A stretch of DNA of 54,482 nt, from assembly GCF_001752395.1 (NCBI RefSeq), contig NZ_MKEK01000001.1, positions 3,384,442 through 3,438,923 on the forward strand, read 5' to 3'. Both the position numbers and the translations under genes were made by a program. Under the pieces are notes generated by a model. That model saw nothing but the letters and a program-made list of their open reading frames with translations. It ran no database searches and had not been told where the DNA came from. The DNA comes from Rheinheimera salexigens (GTDB lineage: Bacteria > Pseudomonadota > Gammaproteobacteria > Enterobacterales > Alteromonadaceae). Numbering within the stretch: position 1 is the first letter of the stretch; every line of letters starts with the position of its first letter. Below, piece after piece: positions 44,214 through 54,482 of the stretch.

Positions 44214-47200
44214 GTGATTGTTGCTCCTGCGGTTGCTGTGACTGCAAATTAACGCTAGTGCCTGGCTCTAGTTCTGGCTTTGTTTCAGGCAGATGTTCGG
44301 GCTTATATTCAGGTTTATGATCTGGTTGATGATCAGACTGATGCTCGGGCTTAGCGATGCGCACTGGCACCGGTACTTCAGTACTGTGCCGGTTAACCTC
44401 GGTAACAATAGGATCTTCAATAGTGCCGGTTATAGTAAAGTTAATTTTCGAAATTACTTCAGCACTTTGAAATACTTCATCTAGCGCCAGCGCAGCTAAC
44501 CCTGTTGCGGGGTTGACCATCCAAGCAATGATAATTGGTAAACTGGAAGTCACTTTAGGCGCAAAAGACATTTGATAGTCCAGCTTGCTGCTGACTAAAT
44601 CAGCATAACCTTGAATCGCTAAGTTGCCCGGCACGCCATCTATTGCAGCATTACTGGTTTGTGCCACCCCTTTAGTTAGCGCTAGATTGCCGGTCATTTT
44701 GTTATAAAAGAAGCCTTTAGAAAATACATCACGAAAATCTAAGCGCAGTTTTCGTAATAATGAATCTAAACTAAAAATTGAAAATAACCGAGAACCTTTA
44801 TCACTCACTTCAGTGAGTGAGCCCTCACCTAACTTATAGTCTACTTCACCATTTAGTGCGGCTAATGCAAATTGATTCGGTGCGGCTGGCCAGTTCAGGT
44901 TAAAATTAATGTCGGCACTGCTGCCGGAAATTGCCGAGGTTAGTTGGAATTCATCTAATAAGCCACCAAAGTTAGGGCTAGTTAAACCGCCGCTAAACTG
45001 GCTAATGCCATTGCCACTACCTTCATTAGAGACACTGTTATTGCCGCGCTGCCACGAGCCGGTTAAATCTAATTGGTGCTTTTTATAGCGCGCCGTCAAG
45101 CTATCTAATTGCCAGCTGTTGGCGTCACTATGCGCTTGCGCATTAACTTCGCCAAAACGATACGAACCAATAGAGCAATCAGCACACTTAACGCTTATCG
45201 GAGGTAATTGTAATAACCACAATTGTGGCTCTAGCACATTTTGCTTAGCGTTAGCTAATATGGCGATTTCGGCCTCGGTCATTGCCCGCAGTGGCCAGGG
45301 TAACCTTAAATAATCTAGCTCAGCGTTAATGCCTTGTTGCTGCCAGTCTTTATGAAAGCGCCAGCGGCTAGCCACTTCGATTGCATTAAGCTGCAACTGC
45401 CATTGTTCGGCAAATTGGTTAACTTCAAATACGCTATTATTTAAAGTGATATCGCCAGGGAGTTGCAGTTGACCTATTTTGCCCCGAATGTAACTTAAAT
45501 AAGGCAACATGGCGGGTTCATCGCTGGTTTCAACATCGAGTTGTTGTTGAATAAGCTCGAACCAACTCAGAAAGTCGGCCTGGGCTAAATTAATACTGAT
45601 CGTAAAATCATCTGTGGGGATAACTTCATCTTGCGGCCCAAGTACTAAGTGCGCACGTTTAAAGTTATGCTGCAGTCTGTCTATATCGGCATGTAAATAT
45701 AAGTTACTGGCATAATTTAGCGCCAATTTGCTATCGGCGTCATGTTCATTACCATACACAGTGACACTTAACTCGCGGCTTTCTGCAGCCGTTTTGTTAT
45801 AAGGTTCCGGTAACAATAATTCGGTATTAGCTAAGTCGCTATTAAGCTGAGCATGATAACTAAAGCCGGTATCGGCTAAACTCAATGCTAGCTGCAATTG
45901 CCAAGCACTCGTGCCCTCGACTAAGGGCTCTGCAGCTGGATACAAGGCTAAAGCCAGTTGCTTTGCTTGCTGCTGGCCATTCAGGCGTAACGATAACTGA
46001 TAACCAGCATCGGTATCTTTGCCATTTAAGTTGGCTAGAATAGGCAAGCCCCGCCACTGTAATTGCAGCTTATTGGCAGTAATTATATCATTGTCAAATG
46101 ACAACTCGCCTGTGAGTTGTTCAATGATCATTTCGGGTGCTTGTAACCCTAAGCTGGCTTGGTTGAATGCAATATTACCCGAAGCGACAACCTCAGCATG
46201 ATCTAAACCAATTTGTAAATTCACATCCCCACTAACTAACCCTGAGGCACCTAAATGCTGTAAAGTTGCGCCCAAACTATTAGCTAATGGTGATTGCTGC
46301 ATTAATGCTGTTACGGCGCCAGCTGGTACTTGACGCTGAATATGAATGTCTAAATGCTCGGCATGAAATAAGTCTGTAATGCCAGCGCTAACGCCTTGCT
46401 CTACGTCAATATCCAGTAACTTACCGCTTTTTGACGTGATCAGCATTGCCTCATTTTCAAACCATAATTCTACTGCTAACTCGGTTAATTGTGGCCAGTC
46501 GGGTTGGAAGGCGAACACACCTTGCTTAAGGTCGGCTTGCACTTGAAACACACCTTGCTGCTGGGAAAAAGGAAACTCGCTGGCGATGCCATGCCACAGC
46601 ACCGTCGCTTGTTCAAGTTCACCAGCTTTAATAGCTTCAGTCAGATAGCTTGCTACTGTCTCAGGCATATAACGGGTTGGAAAATAATGCTTAGCTTTAG
46701 CCGCATCTAAGTGGCGTAATTGCGCTAACATTTTTAATTCACCGTCAAATTGAATAGCAGCATCAATTTGTAAGTCGTCATTTTGTAATGCTAACGCTGG
46801 CATAATCAATTGCCAGTGCTGTTGCGGCGCGTAGTGTAAGTAAGCAGTAGCATCTAAACTAATGTAGTTGGTTGGCTTAGCAAATAAACCGGCCCATTCT
46901 AAGCGGCCATCGGTGCCTTGTAGGCTAATTTTAGCTAGCTCAGAATCAAACACAAAGCTGCCTTGAATATCGTTAACACCAGGAATATCTTGCACTGCAC
47001 TACTAGCCAATTGGCTAAACTCACCTGAGCCTTGCCATAGACCTTGGCTCAACTGCCAGTTCAGATGCTGTAAGTAGCCAGACGGCTGATACCTAACGAG
47101 TTGCTGTAACAGTTGAATATCTTCTGCAAACAAATTTGCTAATGGCGTGATGGCATCTAATTGAAATTGATTAATACCGCCTTGCCAAAGCTCATCTTGC

Positions 47201-48186
47201 TTTTGCAGCGAAAAACTAATTTCTGGCCAGGTTTGTTGTTGATCCGATAAGGTTAAATAACCAGAAGCTAATGACCAACCGTCGGCAATAGGTTGCCATA
47301 ATAATTGCCCTGCCCCCAATTGCAAAAACTGTGGGCCGCCACGCTGCCAAGCTAAGCTATTTTCTGCTAATTCTATTTGTAAGCGTTGCAAAGTACCTTG
47401 TTTTACCGCACCCCAAGCTTGAAAATTTACTTTAGCGTAATCTAGTTTTTGCGTGGTGGGGACTAAGCGGCGAAACCATGGCAGTACGTCTAGCTTATCG
47501 CTTTGTAAATACAGTTGCCCCTGTGCTTTGGCCCATGATTCACCATGCAAATCTAATATAAACGATACGGTATTATTAGTGACACCGGCCACAGATAACT
47601 CGCCATTACCTTGGTGCCGTTTATCATGGTTTGCCCAGTCTAACTGGCTAATGTTTACCACGACATCGTCACTGCTATCATCTTGTAAGATAAATTGGCT
47701 ATCGACGACTGAAAAATAGGTTAATTGATGAAAAAACAATTGCTCAAGCGCGGTTAATATTGGGGTGTCGCTTAAATCAGTGGTATTTTCAACACTAAAT
47801 AAGCTATCGGCATCAACATAGTATTTTAAGCGGCTAAGCTCAAAGTGCTGCGCGGTAAGTTTAAAACTGGTTAAGCTGCGCCAAAAGTCTAATCGAACGC
47901 GGGTTTCACCAATATAGAGTTGGGTTTGCCCCTGATGCTCTAAGCGTAAATCTTTAACCAATAACGCCGGACCAAACTTTTGCCAGCCGGCACTTAATTC
48001 TCCAATTTTCACTTCAGCTGAATATTTCTCAGCAATAAATTGCTCGAGTTGCAGCTTATAATTATCTGCATATGGCAAGCTATAGCGTAAAACAGAAATT
48101 ACTACCGCCAACAACACTACACTGATAGCTAACGCCAACCAGAGCTTATGTAAGCAGAAGAAAGAAAACTGTTTTATTTTAGACAC
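44206..48186 (-). CDS. yhdP: YhdP (AsmA-like lipid transport protein)
   Basis: 1326 residues: N-terminal membrane helix (LALAISVVLLAVVISVLRYSL), then a very long beta-rich periplasmic body with the DUF3971 core and AsmA-like C-terminal region (YKLGEGSLTEVSDKGSRLFSIFSLDSLLRKLRLDFRDVFSKGFFYNKM; IAWMVNPATGLAALALDEVF). YhdP, TamB and YdbH are thought to carry phospholipids to the outer membrane. The last 50 residues are an unusual His/Pro/Lys/Glu tail (see finding). It touches rng by one base. Confidence 0.93.
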   Translation of the reverse strand: MSKIKQFSFFCLHKLWLALAISVVLLAVVISVLRYSLPYADNYKLQLEQFIAEKYSAEVKIGELSAGWQKFGPALLVKDLRLEHQGQTQLYIGETRVRLDFWRSLTSFKLTAQHFELSRLKYYVDADSLFSVENTTDLSDTPILTALEQLFFHQLTYFSVVDSQFILQDDSSDDVVVNISQLDWANHDKRHQGNGELSVAGVTNNTVSFILDLHGESWAKAQGQLYLQSDKLDVLPWFRRLVPTTQKLDYAKVNFQAWGAVKQGTLQRLQIELAENSLAWQRGGPQFLQLGAGQLLWQPIADGWSLASGYLTLSDQQQTWPEISFSLQKQDELWQGGINQFQLDAITPLANLFAEDIQLLQQLVRYQPSGYLQHLNWQLSQGLWQGSGEFSQLASSAVQDIPGVNDIQGSFVFDSELAKISLQGTDGRLEWAGLFAKPTNYISLDATAYLHYAPQQHWQLIMPALALQNDDLQIDAAIQFDGELKMLAQLRHLDAAKAKHYFPTRYMPETVASYLTEAIKAGELEQATVLWHGIASEFPFSQQQGVFQVQADLKQGVFAFQPDWPQLTELAVELWFENEAMLITSKSGKLLDIDVEQGVSAGITDLFHAEHLDIHIQRQVPAGAVTALMQQSPLANSLGATLQHLGASGLVSGDVNLQIGLDHAEVVASGNIAFNQASLGLQAPEMIIEQLTGELSFDNDIITANKLQLQWRGLPILANLNGKDTDAGYQLSLRLNGQQQAKQLALALYPAAEPLVEGTSAWQLQLALSLADTGFSYHAQLNSDLANTELLLPEPYNKTAAESRELSVTVYGNEHDADSKLALNYASNLYLHADIDRLQHNFKRAHLVLGPQDEVIPTDDFTISINLAQADFLSWFELIQQQLDVETSDEPAMLPYLSYIRGKIGQLQLPGDITLNNSVFEVNQFAEQWQLQLNAIEVASRWRFHKDWQQQGINAELDYLRLPWPLRAMTEAEIAILANAKQNVLEPQLWLLQLPPISVKCADCSIGSYRFGEVNAQAHSDANSWQLDSLTARYKKHQLDLTGSWQRGNNSVSNEGSGNGISQFSGGLTSPNFGGLLDEFQLTSAISGSSADINFNLNWPAAPNQFALAALNGEVDYKLGEGSLTEVSDKGSRLFSIFSLDSLLRKLRLDFRDVFSKGFFYNKMTGNLALTKGVAQTSNAAIDGVPGNLAIQGYADLVSSKLDYQMSFAPKVTSSLPIIIAWMVNPATGLAALALDEVFQSAEVISKINFTITGTIEDPIVTEVNRHSTEVPVPVRIAKPEHQSDHQPDHKPEYKPEHLPETKPELEPGTSVNLQSQQPQEQQSHG

Positions 48187-49652
48187 TACATCATCACCAC
48201 ATCAAATTGCTCTTGGCTATACAGCGGTTCAGTATGGATACTAATTTGCTTGCCAATAAATACCTGTAATTCTGCTAAGTTATGAAACTCGTCATTGGTT
48301 AGTGCATCTTTCACTGCCGGTGATACATAAACCACAAACTTATCTGCAGCATAAGCCCGATTAACGCGGACTATTTCACGTAGCACTTCAAAGCACACGG
48401 TTTCAACGGTTTTTAAACTGCCACGACCTTCACATACCGGACATTCTGAGCAAAGTATATGCTCTAAACTTTCTCGGGTACGTTTTCGGGTCATTTCAAC
48501 TAAGCCTAACGCAGAAAAGCCATGAATGTTAGTTCTGGCCCGATCTCGTGCTAGCGCCAGTTCTAAGCTATGAAACACCCGTTTTTGATGCTCGGTACTT
48601 TGCATATCAATAAAGTCGATAATAATAATACCGCCTAAATTTCGTAAGCGTAATTGCCGAGCAATAGCCTGAGTTGCTTCGGCATTAGTATTAAAAATAG
48701 TATCTTCTAAATTGCGATGGCCAACAAAAGCACCGGTATTAATATCAATCGTGGTCATGGCTTCTGTTTGATCGATAATTAGGTAGCCGCCACTTTTAAG
48801 CGTGACTTTACGCTCTAATGCCCGTTGAATTTCATTTTCAACATCAAACATATCAAATATGGGCCGCTCGCCTGGATAATACTCCAGCAAAGGTGAGATA
48901 TGCGGCATAAACTCTTCGCAAAAAGCGGTAAGCTGCTGGTAGGTTATTTTAGAATCGACTCTTACGCGTTCTAAATCAGCGCCAACAAAGTCACGTAAAA
49001 TGCGATAGGCTAGGGTTAGGTCTTCGTAAACCACACCTTCTTTACGGGTCTTTTGTTTTCTTTTGATAATTTTTGCCCAAAGCTTTTTTAAAAAGCGGGC
49101 ATCTTGAGCCAGTTCTTCTTCTTTAGCACCTTCAGCAGCCGTGCGGACAATAAAACCACCGCTGTCATCATTAAATTGGCTAACAATGTCTTTTAAACGC
49201 GTGCGCTCTTCATCACTTTCTAAGCGTTGTGAAACACCAACATGAGCTGAGCCAGGCATAAAAACTAAGTAGCGCGACGGTATGGTAATATCAGTGGTTA
49301 AACGTGCACCTTTAGTACCTAGCGGATCTTTCACCACTTGAACCAGTAAATATTGGCCTTCATGTACCAGCACCCGAATATCTTTGCTGGTTGCGGTTCT
49401 GTTATCAAGATCAGCTAAATTGTCAGGCTGCACGATATCTGAGGCATGTAAAAATGCGGCTTTATCTAAACCGATATTAACAAAAGCGGCTTGCATACCC
49501 GGTAACACACGGCTGACTTTGCCAACGTAGATATTACCGACTAATCCGAGTTTTGCTTGGCGTTCAATATGCAGCTCTTGTAAAACGCCATTTTCAATTA
49601 ACGCTACCCGGGTTTCGCTTGGTGTCACGTTTAGCAATAATTCTGCGCTCAT
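48186..49652 (-). CDS. rng: Ribonuclease G
   Basis: The ATG at 49652 ([22 protein letters not shown]) is chosen; it matches the family's N terminus and overlaps the maf stop (ATGA). The frame itself extends 14 codons upstream. 488 residues: S1 domain ([35 protein letters not shown]), RNase-H-like DNase-I subdomain with catalytic acids in [11 protein letters not shown] and [11 protein letters not shown], and the zinc link CSECPVC. It matures 16S rRNA 5' ends and degrades mRNA. Confidence 0.96.
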   Translation of the reverse strand: MSAELLLNVTPSETRVALIENGVLQELHIERQAKLGLVGNIYVGKVSRVLPGMQAAFVNIGLDKAAFLHASDIVQPDNLADLDNRTATSKDIRVLVHEGQYLLVQVVKDPLGTKGARLTTDITIPSRYLVFMPGSAHVGVSQRLESDEERTRLKDIVSQFNDDSGGFIVRTAAEGAKEEELAQDARFLKKLWAKIIKRKQKTRKEGVVYEDLTLAYRILRDFVGADLERVRVDSKITYQQLTAFCEEFMPHISPLLEYYPGERPIFDMFDVENEIQRALERKVTLKSGGYLIIDQTEAMTTIDINTGAFVGHRNLEDTIFNTNAEATQAIARQLRLRNLGGIIIIDFIDMQSTEHQKRVFHSLELALARDRARTNIHGFSALGLVEMTRKRTRESLEHILCSECPVCEGRGSLKTVETVCFEVLREIVRVNRAYAADKFVVYVSPAVKDALTNDEFHNLAELQVFIGKQISIHTEPLYSQEQFDVVMM

Positions 49653-50233
49653 ACCTGCTCCTGCCATCGTTGTAATAAACGTTCTGTTTGACACAAGGGT
49701 AAGCCAACTACCGCGCTATAGCTGCCATTAATTCGTTCGACGAAACGGCCAGCTAAGCCTTGAATACCGTATCCTCCCGCTTTATCTTGAGGTTCGCCAC
49801 TTTGCCAATAATGCAATATTTCAGCGGGGTTTAATAATCGGAAATGTACTTCTGTTTGCACTAGCGTACTTAAGCTGCGCTGACTGTCTACTAAGGCAAC
49901 AGCCGTCATCACTTGATGCACACTACCCGACAGCATGGCCATCATGCGCTGAAAGTCAGCAAAGTCGGTTGGTTTGCCTAAAATTTGTTGTTGCACCACC
50001 ACGATGGTATCCGAGCCTAAGGTTGGTAACTCTGCGCTTAATCGGGCTAAGCCAGCTTGCGCTTTGGCTAACGCCAAACGCTGGACATAATCTGCCGGTA
50101 TTTCATCAGTATAAGGGGTTTCATCAATATTGGCTGCGATAAGCTGAAACTCAACACCGAGCTGAGTTAATAGTTCACGTCGCCGAGGAGAAGCCGAGGC
50201 AAGTGCTATTTTTGGATACATGTTTGGTTGCAT
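49649..50233 (-). CDS. maf: Nucleoside triphosphate pyrophosphatase Maf
   Basis: The ATG at 50233 overlaps the mreD stop by one base (TAATG), suggesting coupling; an ATG at 50221 (MYPKIALAS) is also possible. About 194 residues with [36 protein letters not shown] and [30 protein letters not shown]. Family members (YhdE) hydrolyse dTTP/UTP and modified pyrimidine triphosphates. Confidence 0.95.
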   Translation of the reverse strand: MQPNMYPKIALASASPRRRELLTQLGVEFQLIAANIDETPYTDEIPADYVQRLALAKAQAGLARLSAELPTLGSDTIVVVQQQILGKPTDFADFQRMMAMLSGSVHQVMTAVALVDSQRSLSTLVQTEVHFRLLNPAEILHYWQSGEPQDKAGGYGIQGLAGRFVERINGSYSAVVGLPLCQTERLLQRWQEQV

Positions 50234-50715
50234 TACTGGATCTTTAATTGACGACGATAACGCCTTAATAGCCAGAATAACCAAGGCCACGCTAACATAC
50301 CAGTTAACACTGGCCATAAATATTCAGCTAAAAAATATACGCCGACTAAAAAGTGACTTAACCAAAATAAAAACAAGTGATAAAAGGCTAATAATATACT
50401 CAATAATAGTGCTTGCTGAATAACTGAAAAGTTGCGTATTTTTAGGTAATTAGAGGCCACTATATAAATTACGACTGAATACGTTAAAGCATTGACGCCT
50501 AATACGGTGCCCACTAACACATCTACCATAAAGCCAAACACGAAGGCCGTACCTATACTGACCCGATGCGGCATCGCTAGTGTCCAATACATTAATACCA
50601 GCAAGGTCCAATCTGGACGAGCTAGCTTAACCACTTGTGGCAGCGGCATGACGGTAAGTATTAAGGCAATAAATAGCGATAAGTAAACGAAGCCAATTCC
50701 TTGTGCTTTACGCAT
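50233..50715 (-). CDS. mreD: Rod-shape protein MreD
   Basis: 160 residues, five to six membrane helices, start [36 protein letters not shown], with the conserved [44 protein letters not shown] segment. It overlaps mreC by 8 bp. Works with MreB/MreC in the elongasome. Confidence 0.95.
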   Translation of the reverse strand: MRKAQGIGFVYLSLFIALILTVMPLPQVVKLARPDWTLLVLMYWTLAMPHRVSIGTAFVFGFMVDVLVGTVLGVNALTYSVVIYIVASNYLKIRNFSVIQQALLLSILLAFYHLFLFWLSHFLVGVYFLAEYLWPVLTGMLAWPWLFWLLRRYRRQLKIQ

Positions 50716-51583
50716 CGGGCTGCTCCTGTAGTGGTACTGGCAAGGCTATGGGCAAAGTTACTGCCGGAATAGCAGACAATAACAACACATGCCGCACCCG
50801 ATCTAGCTGAGCAAAAGGCTCGGCATACACCAACATAAACGGCTGACTGGCATCTTGGTTAATTCTAATCACTTTAGCTACCGGATATCCCTCGGGAAAT
50901 ACACCATCTAAGCCAGAAGACAATAAACGGTCTCCTTCACGAATATCAGTACTGTGAGGTAAATGTACTACACGCAGTTGGTCCCACTGGCCAAGGCCTT
51001 CGACTACAGCACGCACGCCGGTGCGCTCGGCACGTACTGCAATGGCATGAGTATTATCAGAAATTAACAGTGCTCTGCTCGTATTGGGGCCAACACTCAC
51101 AATTTGCCCTACAATACCTTTTTCATCAATAATGGCTTGCTGCTCGGTCACGCCATCGCTGCGGCCTTTATTTAACACCACTTGATGACTAAACGGATGA
51201 CTATAAACGGCTAAAACTTCTGCAATTAAATGCTGGCCATCTTTAGACGGCGAAGCGCCCAATAACGCCCGTAATTTAGTGTTTTCTTGTTGCAGGTAAT
51301 TTAGTAATTGCAGCTGGCCACTCTGTTGCAAAAGCTTCTGCTTTAAACGGCCGTTTTCTTCTAATAACGCATGTTGCGACATAAATTGCTCTGAGGCACC
51401 CGAAAATAAGGTCTCAGGTAAGCTGGCAATATAAAATAATGGGCTGGCTGCAGCAGTAAGATAGCTGCGCAGTTGGGTGGAGCTATCGGTGTAGCGATCA
51501 ACAAACATTAAACCTACGCTACATAGCACTGCTAAAAATAAGCGTAGGAATAATGACGGGCCTCGACGATACATAGTATTCAT
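50708..51583 (-). CDS. mreC: Rod-shape protein MreC
   Basis: 291 residues: one membrane helix (LFLRLFLAVLCSVGLMFV), a coiled coil at about 68-105, and the MreC periplasmic barrel (VLAVYSHPFSHQVVLNKGRSDGVTEQQAIIDEKGIVGQIVSVGPNTSRALLISD). The start may be the ATG at 51583 or 51574. Second gene after mreB. Confidence 0.95.
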   Translation of the reverse strand: MNTMYRRGPSLFLRLFLAVLCSVGLMFVDRYTDSSTQLRSYLTAAASPLFYIASLPETLFSGASEQFMSQHALLEENGRLKQKLLQQSGQLQLLNYLQQENTKLRALLGASPSKDGQHLIAEVLAVYSHPFSHQVVLNKGRSDGVTEQQAIIDEKGIVGQIVSVGPNTSRALLISDNTHAIAVRAERTGVRAVVEGLGQWDQLRVVHLPHSTDIREGDRLLSSGLDGVFPEGYPVAKVIRINQDASQPFMLVYAEPFAQLDRVRHVLLLSAIPAVTLPIALPVPLQEQPDA

Positions 51584-51644
51584 TTATATAAAATATTCAT
51601 GATGTAAGGTATTCATTTAGCAAGGCCGCGCAGTGCCATTCCCA

Positions 51645-53058
<1,414 letters not shown>

Positions 53059-54003
53059 ATGCTCGATGATTGTACGTTATTTACCATTAAAAAACCGTCG
53101 TGGCAGCAAGTAAAACATCCTATTCTTATAAAAAATAATATAGATCTCTGGCTCTGCCATCTGCAAACTAGACCCGCTCAGCTTTCAGGTAATAAATGGC
53201 TAAAGCTGAAACACCATATTGCTAAAGTTAAGGCTGAGCATAAACACGGTATCGTTACCTTTGGTGGTGCATTTTCGAATCATATAGCCGCAGTTGCCGC
53301 TGCATGTGCCCAGCTTGGTTTAAAAAGTCTAACTTATTTAAGAGCTGATAGCGTAGATCTAAACAATCCAACCATCCAATTTTGTTTACAACACGGCATG
53401 CGTTTTCATTTATTAAATCGAGCAGAATACCGTTTACGCAATGATGACACATTTTGCCAAGTTATTACGAACTCACACCCTGAATTATTATTAGTAGCCG
53501 AAGGTGGCTCTTCTAGCGAAGGAGCAAAAGGCGTAGCAGAGCTTAATTTAACAGATACGCCAAATGGTAAGGCAAGTTTAGTCGCATTAGCCACGGCTAG
53601 TGGTGGTACATTAGCCGGCGTTATTACCGCAAATAAAAGCCAAGTACTAGGTATAGCCGCAGTCAAAGATTCTTCTATTGCGGATCGAGTTAAACAATTG
53701 TTACCTCAGGAAGTTAACGCGACAAGTTGGTCTATTAATATGGATTATACTGATGCTGGTTATGCTAAATTTAGCCCTGAACTATTAGCTTTTTGTCGAG
53801 AAATGGCGAGTTATAATGTTCATGTAGAGCCGATATATAGCGGTAAAGCCTTATATGGATTATTTAAGTTGATCGAACAAGGCCAGCTAAACAAACATAA
53901 GCGGATTTGTTTTTTTCATACCGGTGGCTTACAAGGTTTGGATGGCTTGTTATACCGTAATTTAATTAGTGCTAATGACTATAAAATCTTAATGGGTGGC
54001 TAA
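53059..54003 (+). CDS. PLP-dependent enzyme, ACC deaminase/D-cysteine desulfhydrase family
   Basis: 314 residues, tryptophan-synthase-beta fold. PLP Lys46 in LSGNKWLKLKHHI, substrate loop FGGAFSNHIAAVAAACAQLG, a GGSSSEGAKGVAEL loop, a phosphate-binding ALATASGGTLAG segment and C-terminal CFFHTGGLQGLDGLL. D-cysteine desulfhydrase (pyruvate, H2S, NH3) is more likely than ACC deaminase in this kind of host (inference). The start has no clear SD; possible leaderless or weak initiation. Confidence 0.85.
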   Translation: MLDDCTLFTIKKPSWQQVKHPILIKNNIDLWLCHLQTRPAQLSGNKWLKLKHHIAKVKAEHKHGIVTFGGAFSNHIAAVAAACAQLGLKSLTYLRADSVDLNNPTIQFCLQHGMRFHLLNRAEYRLRNDDTFCQVITNSHPELLLVAEGGSSSEGAKGVAELNLTDTPNGKASLVALATASGGTLAGVITANKSQVLGIAAVKDSSIADRVKQLLPQEVNATSWSINMDYTDAGYAKFSPELLAFCREMASYNVHVEPIYSGKALYGLFKLIEQGQLNKHKRICFFHTGGLQGLDGLLYRNLISANDYKILMGG

Positions 54004-54027
54004 ATCTATTCCCATTTAAACAATATT

Positions 54028-54054
54028 AAAGCCTCGCTTTGTAAGCGAGACTTT
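54028..54054. terminator. Hairpin between convergent genes
   Basis: CTCGCTT-TGT-AAGCGAG forms a 7-bp stem, extended to AAAG/CTTT with one mismatch on each side, 25 bp after the PLP enzyme stop and before the converging DUF4282 gene. Good candidate terminator. Confidence 0.75.
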
Positions 54055-54072
54055 ATTAAACCTATGAGTTAC

Positions 54073-54315
54073 CTATTCTTTATCTGCAATGTTTTTTAAA
54101 TTGTCATTTATTTTAAATAGTACAATAAGCAATTCACACCAGATCCGCACACCGATGCAACCAAACACAATTATCACCAACGACTGCCAAAAACCAGCAA
54201 AACCGGTAAACATAGTACCCAGTCCACTAATAATTACTGATATTAGTAATAACCAATATACAACGGTAATTATCTTAGGTGTCAGCATCGAGTTAAAAAA
54301 GAATACGTCTTTCAT
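54073..54315 (-). CDS. DUF4282 small membrane protein
   Basis: 80 residues: FFFNSMLTPKIITVVYWLLLISVIISGLG then a second helix (LVIIVFGCIGVRIWCELLIVLF) and NDNLKNI. The pattern of two helices joined by a Gly-rich loop, plus the RIWCELLIVLFKINDNL end, is typical of DUF4282. GGGACTT upstream of ATG 54315 gives weak SD support. Function unknown. Confidence 0.85.
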   Translation of the reverse strand: MKDVFFFNSMLTPKIITVVYWLLLISVIISGLGTMFTGFAGFWQSLVIIVFGCIGVRIWCELLIVLFKINDNLKNIADKE

Positions 54316-54482
54316 TGTAAGTCCCTTACATTTTTAATAGTTTTAAATAGTTCAAAGTTAACTATCAGCACCACATTAGGACACAAAGATCGAGTTGGCA
54401 ATTCTATTTTATTAATATCCATGTAATTATTTAACAGAATTTTTATTTAGATTTGCTAGCGATCTATTTGCATTGGGAGCCT

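Overview
The window looks like chromosomal DNA of a marine or freshwater gammaproteobacterium of the Alteromonadales/Chromatiaceae type (Rheinheimera, Arsukibacterium or Alishewanella-like). That placement is an inference from gene order (mreBCD-maf-rng-yhdP-nitrilase-tldD with ilvE, pmbA and yjgA nearby), a moderately AT-rich composition and many Alteromonadales-type proteins. No rRNA, prophage, transposase gene or CRISPR array is visible.

Layout. 1-2977 (minus): the start of a glycosyltransferase, a small conserved protein, and a two-gene efflux unit (DUF2955 membrane protein plus HlyD-type adaptor). 3404-6861: a cold-shock-like/TM2 fusion, a beta-CASP RNase-like metallohydrolase, a noncoding stretch with DnaA-box-like 9-mers, and a tandem universal stress protein. 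6945-9979: a SecF without a neighbouring SecD, a small exported protein and a DUF2891 protein. 10070-13325 (minus): a compact four-gene operon with a StlD/DarB-type ketosynthase, a haem-oxygenase-like diiron protein, a His-rich membrane protein and an unknown protein. This is the best candidate for an undescribed biosynthetic system. 13551-19545: gamma-glutamyltransferase and an RND pump with its lipoprotein adaptor. 20024-24345: GGDEF enzyme, DUF4398/OmpA envelope operon, Crp-like regulator and an EAL-HDOD protein that appears to start at ATT.

24563-34017 is the accessory part: two unknown proteins, a TolB/TPR protein, a methyltransferase coupled to an HNH-S24 peptidase fusion, and a HipA/HTH module. 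The module is bracketed by 68-bp repeats and sits next to tRNA-Arg(CCG). The repeat array ends in a copy of the tRNA 3' end, and three 20-bp operator repeats spaced exactly 42 bp lie upstream of hipA.

34171-54482 returns to core genome: sensor kinase, M3 peptidase, pmbA, yjgA, ilvE, then a long minus-strand shape/RNA-processing block mreB-mreC-mreD-maf-rng-yhdP-nitrilase-tldD with overlapping or nearly touching genes. A PLP enzyme of the ACC deaminase/D-cysteine desulfhydrase family and a DUF4282 membrane protein close the window. PmbA and TldD are the two halves of one metalloprotease and lie only about 1.9 kb apart here, separated by ilvE.
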